From positions 1 through 64,000 of the forward strand of contig URQY01000003.1 of NCBI GenBank assembly GCA_900550165.1: a DNA stretch of 64,000 nt. The letters run 5' to 3'. This DNA is from an uncultured Eubacteriales bacterium. Lineage in GTDB: Bacteria > Bacillota > Clostridia > Oscillospirales > Oscillospiraceae. The translations under genes and the position numbers were made by a program. This document shows, piece after piece, positions 15,567-22,590 of this stretch. The notes beneath the pieces were generated by a model. The model did not search any database, was not told the DNA's origin, and worked only from the letters and a program-made list of their open reading frames with translations. Numbering within the stretch: position 1 is the stretch's first letter; the number at the start of each line of letters is the position of its first letter.

Positions 15567-17465
15567 TTACATCAGCTTCATCGGCGTGAGCTGGAGATAA
15601 TCGTCCAGCGTGCCGTCGTGCAGGCAGCAGTCGATGATCTCGCGGCCCAGCGGGTCGAGATCGTCGGAAACGAACTGCTGGAGCTGCTCTTTGAAGAAGT
15701 CGGTCAGGATCTTCGCGCCGGCATCGTAGCCCTCGGCGCCGAGCTTGGACTGCGTCTCGGGGCGCAGGAAGGTCTGACGGATGAACTGACCGTCGAGCTT
15801 CATCTCGTCGAGCGCATAGCCGAACAGCGGGCAGCGCGCGGGCACCAGGTGCTTCTCGCGCACGATACCGTTGTGACGCGCGAGGTATTCGCGCGAGATC
15901 CACTCGCCCATGAAGCCCACGTGATAAGCGCCGATGTGCTGGTTCGGGATCAGCACGTTCGTCGTCTTGGGGGCGGAGAGGATCTGCTCGAGCAGCAGGT
16001 TTGCCTGCGTGACCTTGAGACCTGTAGCAAACGGCCAGTAGGAGCCGACGCCCTCTGCCTTCAGGCCGCTGCCGGCGTTCGCATCGGCGATGGACGGATT
16101 CTTGAAGCCGCGCGGGGAGATGAGCCGCCACAGCCAGGCGATAGACTGCGGCACGACCTGCAGCATACCCATCACGCCGTAGTTCGGGTCCTTCGCGGTG
16201 CTCGGCGGCATACGCACGCCGAAGCTGCGCACGTCGACCTCGACAGGTGCGGTGTCGGGGATAATGTTGTCGACCATCCTGCGCGGCAGGATGACGCGCG
16301 GGTTGGAGCAGGGCTTGCCGTTGGATTCGATCACGTGCTCCCAGATAAGACACGTCGCGCCGGGCACGCCGTCCATGTTGAAGAAGACCAGCGGCTCGCT
16401 CGGATGGATGCAGATGCGCTCATAGAGCGGGCTGTTGCCATAGGCGGTCATGCCGTCCATGCGCAGGAACCAGCCGTCCTCGGCGTCGAGGATGCGCAGC
16501 TTGCCGCTCTCGGGGTCCTGGAAGCTACCCAGCGCGCAGGCCATATCGTCGGCGATGGGATGGATCTTGCAGCTCTCGCCGAGCGTCATGTAATATTTTT
16601 CGCCCGTGACCGTGTGCGTACCGATGAGCAGGCGGTCATCCTCCTCGCGGTGGAAGTCCTCGAGCATCTCGCTCTTGCCGCCGCCGGACGCGCCCTCGTG
16701 CATGAACACGACCTCGTTTTCATACGGCGTTTCGACCATGGCCGCGCTCGTGTGGCAGCAGACCCAGCCCTCCTGCTCGCCGATATCGAGCAGCAGGGAG
16801 AAAACGCCCTTCTTGGCGCTGGGACCCGGATAGAGATTATAGGCCCAGACCTCGTGCATCTCCTTGGAGCGGTTGTGGACAACGACCTGCTTGCCGTCAA
16901 AATGCGTATGGCGGAAGGGCGGCGCGACAAAGATGATGGCGCGGGGCTTGTAGTGCTCCGGCACGTCGGCGATGCTCGTAAAGCCCTGCATATTCGCAAG
17001 CGACAGCGCAAAGAACGCGGCGTTGAGCGGGCAGACCATCAGGCTCGGATAGCCGTGGCCGCGCGGACCGGCGGAAAACGGCAGCATGATGACCTGCTGG
17101 GTCGAAAGCCAGTCGAGCGTCTCCTGACGGAGCTTGGAGAACTCATAGCCGAAGCGGTCCTTGAAGCGCGGCTTGTCGGTGGGCAGATCGTCGCCGATGG
17201 CCATGCTGTTGGGGTCGCGGCGGCGCATATAGTCCTCCATGAAGTTGACGACGCAGCCGTTCTTGCAGCGCACGACCTCCGCCTCCTTCACCGTGCCGTT
17301 TCCCTCAATGGGATAGACCACGTCGTAACGGGAGGTATGCGTGGGGCCGTAGGCCATTTCCTCCAGCTCCTCCTTCGTCTCGGCGTAGGCGATGCACTTG
17401 CATTTCTTCAGCGCTGCGGTGATCTCAGGCGCCAGGTCAAACTTTTGAAAATACTGGTCATACAT
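15567..17465 (-). CDS. DUF4914 family protein with PEPCK-like P-loop
   Basis: A large soluble protein of 632 residues that I recognise as the DUF4914 family, whose function is not established. Its clearest feature is a nucleotide-binding loop, MHEGASGGGKSEMLED (256-270), that resembles the kinase loop of phosphoenolpyruvate carboxykinases. Other conserved stretches are FSAGPRGHGYPSLMVCPLN and VPGATCLIWEHVIESNGKPC. I choose ATG 17465, with GGAGG ten bases before; the GTG further upstream lacks a site. No catalytic PEPCK metal site can be asserted from sequence alone. It is probably monocistronic, with a GC-rich inverted repeat (about 17491-17511) in its 5' leader. Confidence 0.8.
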   Translation of the reverse strand: MYDQYFQKFDLAPEITAALKKCKCIAYAETKEELEEMAYGPTHTSRYDVVYPIEGNGTVKEAEVVRCKNGCVVNFMEDYMRRRDPNSMAIGDDLPTDKPRFKDRFGYEFSKLRQETLDWLSTQQVIMLPFSAGPRGHGYPSLMVCPLNAAFFALSLANMQGFTSIADVPEHYKPRAIIFVAPPFRHTHFDGKQVVVHNRSKEMHEVWAYNLYPGPSAKKGVFSLLLDIGEQEGWVCCHTSAAMVETPYENEVVFMHEGASGGGKSEMLEDFHREEDDRLLIGTHTVTGEKYYMTLGESCKIHPIADDMACALGSFQDPESGKLRILDAEDGWFLRMDGMTAYGNSPLYERICIHPSEPLVFFNMDGVPGATCLIWEHVIESNGKPCSNPRVILPRRMVDNIIPDTAPVEVDVRSFGVRMPPSTAKDPNYGVMGMLQVVPQSIAWLWRLISPRGFKNPSIADANAGSGLKAEGVGSYWPFATGLKVTQANLLLEQILSAPKTTNVLIPNQHIGAYHVGFMGEWISREYLARHNGIVREKHLVPARCPLFGYALDEMKLDGQFIRQTFLRPETQSKLGAEGYDAGAKILTDFFKEQLQQFVSDDLDPLGREIIDCCLHDGTLDDYLQLTPMKLM

Positions 17466-17490
17466 CACAAATACCTCCACATAATAAATA

Positions 17491-17512
17491 TTCCTCCGCC
17501 CCGTTCGGGCGG
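17491..17512 (-). repeat. Inverted repeat in the DUF4914 leader
   Basis: CTCCGCCC and GGGCGGAG flank a 4-base GTTC centre, about 25 bases before the start codon. It has no T run, so it is not a terminator. It may be an RNA hairpin affecting translation or an operator. The rest of 17513-17662 is AT-rich with nothing else clear. Confidence 0.55.
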
Positions 17513-17662
17513 AGCCTTATACGTGCGGCGTCAATTTATCATAGTGCCGCAATACAGAAAAGATTAGAATGGATGTTATCACATCTGCCCCGAAAGTGCA
17601 ATAAATTTTGGATGAAGCTTTCAAAAGACCGCCTTAATTTCAACAAATGACTCACTTATTGC

Positions 17663-17694
17663 AAAAAACGGCGCTTCGCCTGTGCAAAGCGCCG
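17663..17694 (-). terminator. Terminator after the Fe-S protein gene
   Basis: On the minus strand CGGCGCTT and AAGCGCCG pair and are followed by TTTTTTGC. Confidence 0.85.
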
Positions 17695-17742
17695 CCGCCG
17701 GATATTTTATGAAGCTTTTCTTGTAAGATTTCCCCGGACCGC

Positions 17743-18456
17743 TCAAATCTCATCCAATATTCTGCCATCCGTCGAGATCGTCACCACCTGCCAGGGGATG
17801 AACTTGCCGCTTTTTTGCAGCGCGGTCTTCGCCGCGTGCTCGAGTCCGCCGCAACACGGGACCTCCATGCGCACGACCGTCACGCTTTTGATATCGTTTC
17901 CCGCGATGATCTCGGCGAGCTTTTCGCTGTAATCCACGCTGTCGAGCTTCGGGCAGCCGACAAGCGTGATATGCCCCTTGATGAACTTCTCATGGAAGGC
18001 GGCATAGGCATACGCCGTGCAGTCTGCCGCGATGAGCAGCTTCGCGCCAGAAAAGTACGGCGCGTTCACCGGAACGAGCCTGATCTGCACCGGCCACTGG
18101 GAAAGTTGACTTTCCTGCGCAGCGGGAGCCGCCGTTTCCTGCGTTGCCTTGTGTGCAAAGGTCCTGAGCTGCATACCGGGGCAGCCGTGGTGCAGCACTG
18201 CTCCCTCCTTCTGCATCTTTTTCTGTTTGTTGGCAAGCACCGCCTGTTCATCGTAGGCCGCCGCCTCGCGCTCGACAAATCTGATCGCACCGGTCGGGCA
18301 GGTCGGCAGACAGTCGCCCAGTCCGTCGCAGTAGTCGTCGCGCATCAGCTTTGCCTTGCCGTCCACCATGGCGATCGCGCCCTCGTGACACGCCGCGGCG
18401 CAAGCGCCGCAGCCGTTGCATTTATCCTGATCGATCTCAATGATCCTGCGTTTCAT
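17743..18456 (-). CDS. 4Fe-4S ferredoxin-type protein with C-terminal conserved domain
   Basis: A 237-residue iron-sulfur protein. Two clusters are predicted from CNGCGACAAACHEGA (about 14-28) and CDGLGDCLPTCPTGA (about 45-59), the second with irregular spacing. The remaining two thirds contains further cysteines, including HHGCPGM, VGCPKLD and MEVPCCGGL. ATG 18456 has AAGGAGG; the frame runs open further upstream but through the divergent promoter and antisense to the regulator gene, so that extension is rejected. It is transcribed away from a Crp/Fnr gene with an operator between them. I recognise the type as a partner of Hcp-like anaerobic stress loci but no hcp is here. Confidence 0.82.
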   Translation of the reverse strand: MKRRIIEIDQDKCNGCGACAAACHEGAIAMVDGKAKLMRDDYCDGLGDCLPTCPTGAIRFVEREAAAYDEQAVLANKQKKMQKEGAVLHHGCPGMQLRTFAHKATQETAAPAAQESQLSQWPVQIRLVPVNAPYFSGAKLLIAADCTAYAYAAFHEKFIKGHITLVGCPKLDSVDYSEKLAEIIAGNDIKSVTVVRMEVPCCGGLEHAAKTALQKSGKFIPWQVVTISTDGRILDEI

Positions 18457-18484
18457 GATCGTTCCTCCTTGCTTTGTTGGCCCT

Positions 18485-18526
18485 ATTGTAGTACGATAGC
18501 GCCAACAAGTCGGTTGAATTTTCAAC
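18485..18526 (-). promoter_or_regulatory. Crp/Fnr-type operator and promoter of the Fe-S protein gene
   Basis: The 14-base palindrome GTTGAATTTTCAAC spans 18513-18526. On the minus strand a TACAAT -10 lies at 18485-18490, which places the palindrome centre about 41.5 bases upstream of the expected start site, the class II activator position. No good -35 is present, fitting activator dependence. The same site lies just before the regulator gene. Confidence 0.7.
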
Positions 18527-18540
18527 GAAAGAAGCATTTT

Positions 18541-19203
18541 ATGAAAGATTTTTATTCCATGCTCCGTCCCTGTCCGCTGTTTTCCGGTATTTCCGAGGCG
18601 GAGCTGGACGCCATGCTCTCCTGTCTCAACGCGGAGAAAAAAAGCTTCCCGAAGGACGCCTTCGTGCTGCGCGCCGGCGATACGGCGGAGTCGATCGGCC
18701 TCGTCCTGTCGGGAAGTGTTCTGGTCATACAGGAGGACATTTGGGGAAATCGCAATATTCTTTCCAAGGCAGGGCCGGGGCAGACCTTTGCCGCCGCGTT
18801 TGCCTGCGCGCCCGGCTCGGTGCTGAATGTGAGCGTCATCGCGGAAGCGCCCGTCACCGCGCTCTTTCTGAACGTCAAGCGCATCCTGACCGTCTGTCCC
18901 TCCGCCTGCGCGCACCACAGCCGCATCATCCGCAACCTGCTCGGCGAGCTCGCCGAAAAAAACCTGCGCTTTGGCGAAAAGCTCACGCACATGGGCCAGC
19001 GCACAACGCGGGCAAAGCTGATGTCCTATTTCTCCACCGAGGCGCAGAGGCGCGGCGCGGTAGAGTTCGACATCCCGTTTTCCCGCCAGCAGTTAGCGGA
19101 CTTTCTCGGCGTCGAGCGCAGCGGACTGTCGCTCGAACTCGGGAAAATGAAACAGGACGGGCTGCTGGACTTTCACAAAAGTCACTTTGCCTTGAAGGTG
19201 TGA
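18541..19203 (+). CDS. Crp/Fnr family transcriptional regulator
   Basis: DNA-binding regulator of 220 residues. The N-terminal cyclic-nucleotide-like beta barrel (about 12-125) opens with PLFSGISEAELDAMLSCL and includes LVLSGSVLVIQEDIWGNR; the C-terminal winged helix contains FSRQQLADFLGVERSGLSLEL (about 175-196, read in parts). There is no N-terminal Fe-S cysteine cluster like that of Fnr, so the ligand may be a heme, nitrosylated cofactor or small molecule. It is divergent from the Fe-S gene, whose promoter carries a palindrome positioned for class II activation; self-regulation is possible because that site lies 15 bases before its ATG. Confidence 0.88.
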   Translation: MKDFYSMLRPCPLFSGISEAELDAMLSCLNAEKKSFPKDAFVLRAGDTAESIGLVLSGSVLVIQEDIWGNRNILSKAGPGQTFAAAFACAPGSVLNVSVIAEAPVTALFLNVKRILTVCPSACAHHSRIIRNLLGELAEKNLRFGEKLTHMGQRTTRAKLMSYFSTEAQRRGAVEFDIPFSRQQLADFLGVERSGLSLELGKMKQDGLLDFHKSHFALKV

Positions 19204-19242
19204 CGCCGCGGCCGGCCGGCAACGGAAAAAGCCCCCTGTCTT

Positions 19243-20124
19243 TTATGAGATCTTCCTCATAAAATTCCCGCCGATGCGCACCCCCTCCTGCACGATGAAA
19301 AAGGCGTTCGGGTCAAGCTCGCGCACCGTCTCCTGAAGGTCCGCGACCTCAAATTTCGAAACGCAGACGCACAGCACGCGCATATCGCTCCCCGTATAGG
19401 CGCCCTTGCCCTGCCAGTACGTCACGCCGCGGCCGAGGCGGGACATGATGCTCTGCGGCAGCGCGGGGTCCTCGTCCCTCGTGAAGATGAGCACCTGCAC
19501 GCTGATGTTCTGCTGGTGTCCCCTGTCGATGAAGAGCGAGCAGAAGACCGTATAGATGACCGAATAGATGGCCGTCTGAATGTCAAAGAGCAGCGCGCAG
19601 GCCGCATAGAGCAGCACGTTGAAGCTCATCGAAAAGCGCCCGACCGTAAAGTGGCTGCCGCGCTTGCTGAGGCAAAGGCCGATGATATCGAGCCCGCCGG
19701 TCGAGCAGCCGCAGGTGAGTGCAAGCCCCAGCGCAAAGCCGCACAGGATGCCGCCGACCACGCAGGCCGCCAGGCGCTCGTCGAGTATCGGCGAGGCGGG
19801 CGCGGGGATGACGCTCAGAAAGAGCGACGACGCACCCACGCAGATGAGCGTGCGGACGAGGAAGCCGCGCCCGAGCTCCCGCCAGCCGAGAAAGAGCATC
19901 GGCACATTCAAAAGAAAATAGAGGATACCGGCGATATCCACGCCCGCAGGCAGCGCTGCGCGCTGCGCGAGCACCGTTCGGAGGACCTGGCTCAGGCCCA
20001 CCACGCCGCCGGAATACAGTCCGACCGGCACGATGAAAAGGTTGACGCCCACCGCGTAAAGGAAGGTCGCAAGGACCGCGATCGCAATGCGCGACCCCTC
20101 GTTTTGCATAGCCTTGTGCAGCAT
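19243..20124 (-). CDS. YitT family membrane protein
   Basis: A 293-residue membrane protein of the YitT (DUF161 plus DUF2179) family. About five to six helices fill the first 190 residues (LYAVGVNLFIVPVGLYSGGVVGLSQ, SPILDERLAACVVGGILCGFA, CGCSTGGLDIIGL), followed by a soluble C-terminal domain (GVTYWQGKGAYTG, FEVADLQETVRELDPNAFFIV). Function is unsettled in the family. ATG 20124 follows AGGAGG. A good promoter overlaps the end of the upstream sigma-like gene. Confidence 0.87.
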   Translation of the reverse strand: MLHKAMQNEGSRIAIAVLATFLYAVGVNLFIVPVGLYSGGVVGLSQVLRTVLAQRAALPAGVDIAGILYFLLNVPMLFLGWRELGRGFLVRTLICVGASSLFLSVIPAPASPILDERLAACVVGGILCGFALGLALTCGCSTGGLDIIGLCLSKRGSHFTVGRFSMSFNVLLYAACALLFDIQTAIYSVIYTVFCSLFIDRGHQQNISVQVLIFTRDEDPALPQSIMSRLGRGVTYWQGKGAYTGSDMRVLCVCVSKFEVADLQETVRELDPNAFFIVQEGVRIGGNFMRKIS

Positions 20125-20216
20125 AGTGTTTTCCTCCTGTTTCGTCCCGCGGTCCGCCGTCCATGGCCTGTGCGGGGTCATTCGGTCTGCCGTTCGCTGA
20201 TTCCGGGTATACTGGG

Positions 20217-20246
20217 ATTATAAGCCATAGCGCAGGCACTTGTAAA
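20217..20246 (-). promoter_or_regulatory. Promoter for yitT
   Basis: On the minus strand TTTACA (20241-20246), an 18-base spacer and TATAAT (20217-20222) form a promoter that overlaps the stop codon of the upstream sigma-like gene. Confidence 0.65.
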
Positions 20247-20514
20247 GTCTTCTTCTCGCGCGCGAGAGCGTGCGCGAAACCGTGGACTTGTCCCGCCCGA
20301 TGGCTTCGGCGATCTCGCTCACGGTCATGTTCTCCTCATAGCGCAGGCGCAGCAGCTCGCGCTGGCGTGCGGTGAGCTCCTCCTCGCGCGCAAGACGCAG
20401 ATTGCGCTTGAGCCGCTTGAGGTCGCTCTCGTTGTCGCCCGCGTGCGCGGCGATCCATGCGGTCATATCGCCGTAGATCTCATTGTTGCGTATCTTATAG
20501 GGTGTACCTTTCAT
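20218..20514 (-). CDS. Small sigma-70 region 4-like HTH protein
   Basis: A 98-residue protein ending in a sigma-70 region 4 helix-turn-helix: LTARQRELLRLRYEENMTVS and EIAEAIGRDKSTVSRTLSRA, followed by an RRRLYKCLRYGL tail. No region 2 is present, so by itself it is not a full sigma factor. I take ATG 20514, with AAAGGGG upstream; an alternative ATG at 20535 adds seven residues. It overlaps the preceding 76-residue gene. It is last of a three-gene operon of very small proteins. Confidence 0.75.
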   Translation of the reverse strand: MKGTPYKIRNNEIYGDMTAWIAAHAGDNESDLKRLKRNLRLAREEELTARQRELLRLRYEENMTVSEIAEAIGRDKSTVSRTLSRARRRLYKCLRYGL

Positions 20515-20725
20515 TGCGATAATAACCCCTTTCATAGTAATGTCTCGTCAGGTCCGCCAGCTCGCGCGACTGGCGCAGGAGCTGCTGCAGCTCCAAAATG
20601 CGCCGCTTCAGGCGCAGTTTGTCCTCTCCCTCCGCGGTCCTGGCCTGCTCGCGCAGAACAGTGATGCGCATCCGGAAGCGCAGCGCGTCCTCGCGGTAGA
20701 CATAGGACATCTGATAAAGCGTCAT
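20495..20725 (-). CDS. Small hypothetical protein, Arg-rich and helical
   Basis: A 76-residue protein I do not recognise. It is rich in Arg, Leu and Glu, and the stretch ALRFRMRITVLREQARTAEG to LELQQLLRQSRELADL looks like two amphipathic helices, perhaps a coiled coil. No membrane segment or signal is seen. Its ATG overlaps the upstream zinc-ribbon gene stop (ATGA) and its 3' end overlaps the sigma-like gene, so translational coupling of the trio is likely. Confidence 0.65.
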   Translation of the reverse strand: MTLYQMSYVYREDALRFRMRITVLREQARTAEGEDKLRLKRRILELQQLLRQSRELADLTRHYYERGYYRNERYTL

Positions 20726-20925
20726 GGCACGCTCTCCTCTCCAAATATGTATTCAAACGGTCTGAGCTCCTCGCGCGCAAACGGCACAAAGCAGTCCGCG
20801 CAGACGGTCTGTCCGTTCCGGCACCACGCCCGCTCGCCGGGGAATATCTCCTGCGCGCAGAGCGAGCAGACCGCACGCGGCGACGCAGCGGAGCGCGCCG
20901 CACGCCGCCTTTTTTTCGGATACAA
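20722..20925 (-). CDS. Small zinc-ribbon protein
   Basis: A 67-residue protein with a basic N-terminus (KKRRRAARSAASPR) and a treble-clef or LIM-like cysteine set CSLCAQEIFPGE...WCRNGQTVCADC. The likely start is TTG at 20925, with GGAGG seven bases before. It heads an overlapping operon with a helical protein and a sigma region 4-like protein. Zinc binding is inferred from the paired CxxC motifs; function unknown. Confidence 0.65.
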   Translation of the reverse strand: MYPKKRRRAARSAASPRAVCSLCAQEIFPGERAWCRNGQTVCADCFVPFAREELRPFEYIFGEESVP

Positions 20926-20956
20926 GAATTTTCCTCCTTTTTTTCAAAACTTCGTC

Positions 20957-20985
20957 TTGACAAACAGGATAAAGTCTGCTAAGAT
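20957..20985 (+). promoter_or_regulatory. Promoter of the tRNA-Thr/tRNA-Tyr transcript
   Basis: TTGACA (20957-20962), 17 bases, TAAGAT (20980-20985), with the first tRNA starting 23 bases downstream. Confidence 0.85.
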
Positions 20986-21007
20986 ACAACCTGTTCGTTG
21001 CTGAGAT

Positions 21008-21083
21008 GCTGGTATAGCTCAGCTGGTAGAGCAACTGATTTGTAATCAGTAGGTCGGGGGTTCGAATCCGTCTACCAGCTCCA
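21008..21083 (+). tRNA. tRNA-Thr (anticodon UGU)
   Basis: A 76-base cloverleaf: acceptor GCTGGTA pairs with TACCAGC, the D arm is AGCTCAGCTGGTAGAGC, the anticodon arm CTGATTTGTAATCAG presents TGT, and the T arm is GGGGGTTCGAATCCG. The CCA end is encoded at 21081-21083. Confidence 0.97.
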
Positions 21084-21107
21084 CCAACAAACAGCAAAAT
21101 TGCATAT

Positions 21108-21192
21108 GGGGGAATTCCCGAGTGGCCAAAGGGGGCAGACTGTAAATCTGTTGTCAGTGACTTCGGTGGTTCGAATCCACCTTCCCCCACCA
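21108..21192 (+). tRNA. tRNA-Tyr (anticodon GUA)
   Basis: An 85-base class II tRNA with a long variable arm. Acceptor GGGGGAA pairs with TTCCCCC, the anticodon arm CAGACTGTAAATCTG presents GTA, and the T arm is GGTGGTTCGAATCCACC. CCA is encoded at 21190-21192. It is 24 bases after tRNA-Thr. Confidence 0.97.
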
Positions 21193-21195
21193 AGG

Positions 21196-21236
21196 AAAAC
21201 CGTTGCACCGTCAGGTGTGACGGTTTTTCTTTTCGT
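21196..21236 (+). terminator. Terminator after tRNA-Tyr
   Basis: AAAACCGT and ACGGTTTT arms are followed by TCTTTTC. Confidence 0.75.
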
Positions 21237-21239
21237 CCG

Positions 21240-21340
21240 GTGGATTCGAAGGGGAGCGGAAGTGAATGATGCGCCGGCGGCGCATCAGAGCCGCGGAACG
21301 GCCTGCCCGCAGGCAGGCGAATCCACCTTCCCCCACCAAG
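21240..21340 (+). repeat. Duplicated tRNA-Tyr 3' end with internal inverted repeats
   Basis: Bases 21318-21340 repeat exactly the 23 bases at 21172-21194, that is, the T-loop, acceptor strand and CCA of tRNA-Tyr. An inverted copy of ten of them, GGTGGATTCG, starts at 21240, so 21240 and 21318 can pair. Between lie two compact palindromes, GATGCGCC/GGCGCATC and GCCTGC/GCAGGC. No gene fits here. Confidence 0.85.
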
Positions 21341-21373
21341 AACGAGCTGGTGAAAATCAGCTCGTTCTTTTTT
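21338..21373 (+). terminator. Second hairpin terminator downstream of the tRNAs
   Basis: AAGAACGAGCTG and CAGCTCGTTCTT form a 12-bp stem followed by TTTT, directly abutting the duplicated tRNA end. The following 21374-21600 holds no convincing gene. Confidence 0.85.
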
Positions 21374-21618
21374 ATCCCACCACGCAAGAATATCGAGCAG
21401 GCGCTTGCGCGCCGACCCGATATCGTCTTTCTCTCTATTTTTTCGTGCGTCCGTCTCCCTTGCGGGGGCGGCGCATTTTCTTTTTTCTCGCGTAGGTCAT
21501 GGCCGCTGCGCTGGGGCAGACGGCCATCGCCGCGGACAAGCGGACGGAGGAGGGAGCGGGGCAGCTTTCCGCGGCGCGCTGCAAAGCATAAAGTTTTTGT
21601 CAGCAAAATCAAGTTATC

Positions 21619-21700
21619 ACAAGTTTCTTGTTATGTCAAGAATATTTTTACAAGAATCTTGTTAAACTTGATTGACAGATACAAGCTTCTGCGCTAAAAT
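21619..21700 (+). promoter_or_regulatory. Promoter with three evenly spaced operators of the LexA-like repressor gene
   Basis: Two 13-base palindromes, ACAAGTTTCTTGT (21619-21631) and ACAAGAATCTTGT (21650-21662), and a degraded third, ACAAGCTTCTGCG (21681-21693), start exactly 31 bases apart, three helical turns. The promoter TTGACA (21672-21677), 17-base spacer, TAAAAT (21695-21700) is overlapped by the third. This is a typical autoregulatory operator layout. Confidence 0.8.
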
Positions 21701-21743
21701 GTGCACGATAAAGTCGAAGTTTGTCCATTTGGGAGGTATCCTG

Positions 21744-22514
21744 ATGAGTATTGGCAAACAAATGCGACTGCGCCGCGAAGAGCTCGGGCTCTCCCGTGCA
21801 GAGCTGGCAAAGGAGCTGGGCGTCTCCCCCTCCGCGATCAGCAACTATGAAAACGGCGTCAGCTCGCCGAAGGAGGACATTCTCCTCAAGCTGTTCAACG
21901 CACTTCGCATCGACCCGAACTATCTCTACCGGGATTTCTTCCGCGTCGAGGCGCCGGACTTCTCGCACGAGGAGCACGAGCTCATCGCGCAGTACCGCGC
22001 CCTCCCGCCGCGGGGCCGCGAAGCGGCGCGCACGCTCATCGCCTCGCTCCGCGCCCTGTGCGGAGAAGCAACGCAGGGACCGCCGTCCGCGCCGCGCCGC
22101 CTGCCGCTCTATCACTCGCTCGCCGCCGTGGGTGAGGCCGCGCCCGTGCAGGGCGTCGATTTCGACTACATCTCCGACGACGGCACCGTGCCGCACGGCG
22201 CGGAGTTCGCCGTGCAGACAGCGGAGAACGCAGCGCCGCCGCTTCCCCGCGGCAGCCGCATCTTTGCCGACCACGCGCCGCTCGCAGCAGGAGATATTGG
22301 CCTTTTCTTCGTGGACGGCAGGGTGCTCTGCCGGCAGTACTGCCGCGATCTCTCCGGCGCCGTCCGCCTGCTTTCCCTTGACCGGACGCAGAGCGCCGCG
22401 GACCTCATTTTCCCGCCCGGGGACGCTCACCGCTTCGTGTGCATGGGCCGCGTGCTGCCCGATCAACACACCGCCGGCGGAAATGCAGGCAAAACTGGCG
22501 ATCTTCGCGGTTAA
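21744..22514 (+). CDS. HTH/LexA-like (XRE plus S24-type) transcriptional repressor
   Basis: A 256-residue repressor with an XRE helix-turn-helix (about 4-60; LSRAELAKELGVSPSAISNY with ENG) and a C-terminal LexA/CI-like beta domain (about 120-238). In the active family a Ser in G-D-S-M and a Lys in V-x-I-K-R form the self-cleavage dyad. The corresponding places here read AENAAPP (Asn162) and CRQY (Arg197), so cleavage is probably lost and the domain is likely used for dimerisation. ATG 21744 has GGGAGG. Three operators precede it; the downstream metal-GTPase genes have their own promoter. Confidence 0.85.
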   Translation: MSIGKQMRLRREELGLSRAELAKELGVSPSAISNYENGVSSPKEDILLKLFNALRIDPNYLYRDFFRVEAPDFSHEEHELIAQYRALPPRGREAARTLIASLRALCGEATQGPPSAPRRLPLYHSLAAVGEAAPVQGVDFDYISDDGTVPHGAEFAVQTAENAAPPLPRGSRIFADHAPLAAGDIGLFFVDGRVLCRQYCRDLSGAVRLLSLDRTQSAADLIFPPGDAHRFVCMGRVLPDQHTAGGNAGKTGDLRG

Positions 22515-22519
22515 AGGAC

Positions 22520-22548
22520 TTGAAACGTTCACAAATTCCGCTTATAAT
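22520..22548 (+). promoter_or_regulatory. Promoter of the COG0523 GTPase pair
   Basis: TTGAAA (22520-22525), 17 bases, TATAAT (22543-22548), starting six bases past the repressor stop codon at 22514. The transcript leader is about 35 bases. Confidence 0.85.
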
Positions 22549-22590
22549 ACAGGTTTGGAAATCAATAAAGAAGAAGGAAGCGTATTTCTT

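Noticed and set aside
17743..18990. Extended 415-codon reading of the Fe-S protein
   Set aside because: It crosses the divergent promoter and runs antisense to the Crp/Fnr gene; a good start lies at 18456.
20753..21208. Open frame antisense to both tRNA genes (151 codons)
   Set aside because: The peptide GRRIRTPDLLITNQLLYQLSY is the well-known false translation of tRNA complements.
21211..21612. Minus-strand frame of 133 codons over the duplicated tRNA end
   Set aside because: It has no ribosome site, contains tRNA-derived VGEGGF wording and no likeness to a protein.
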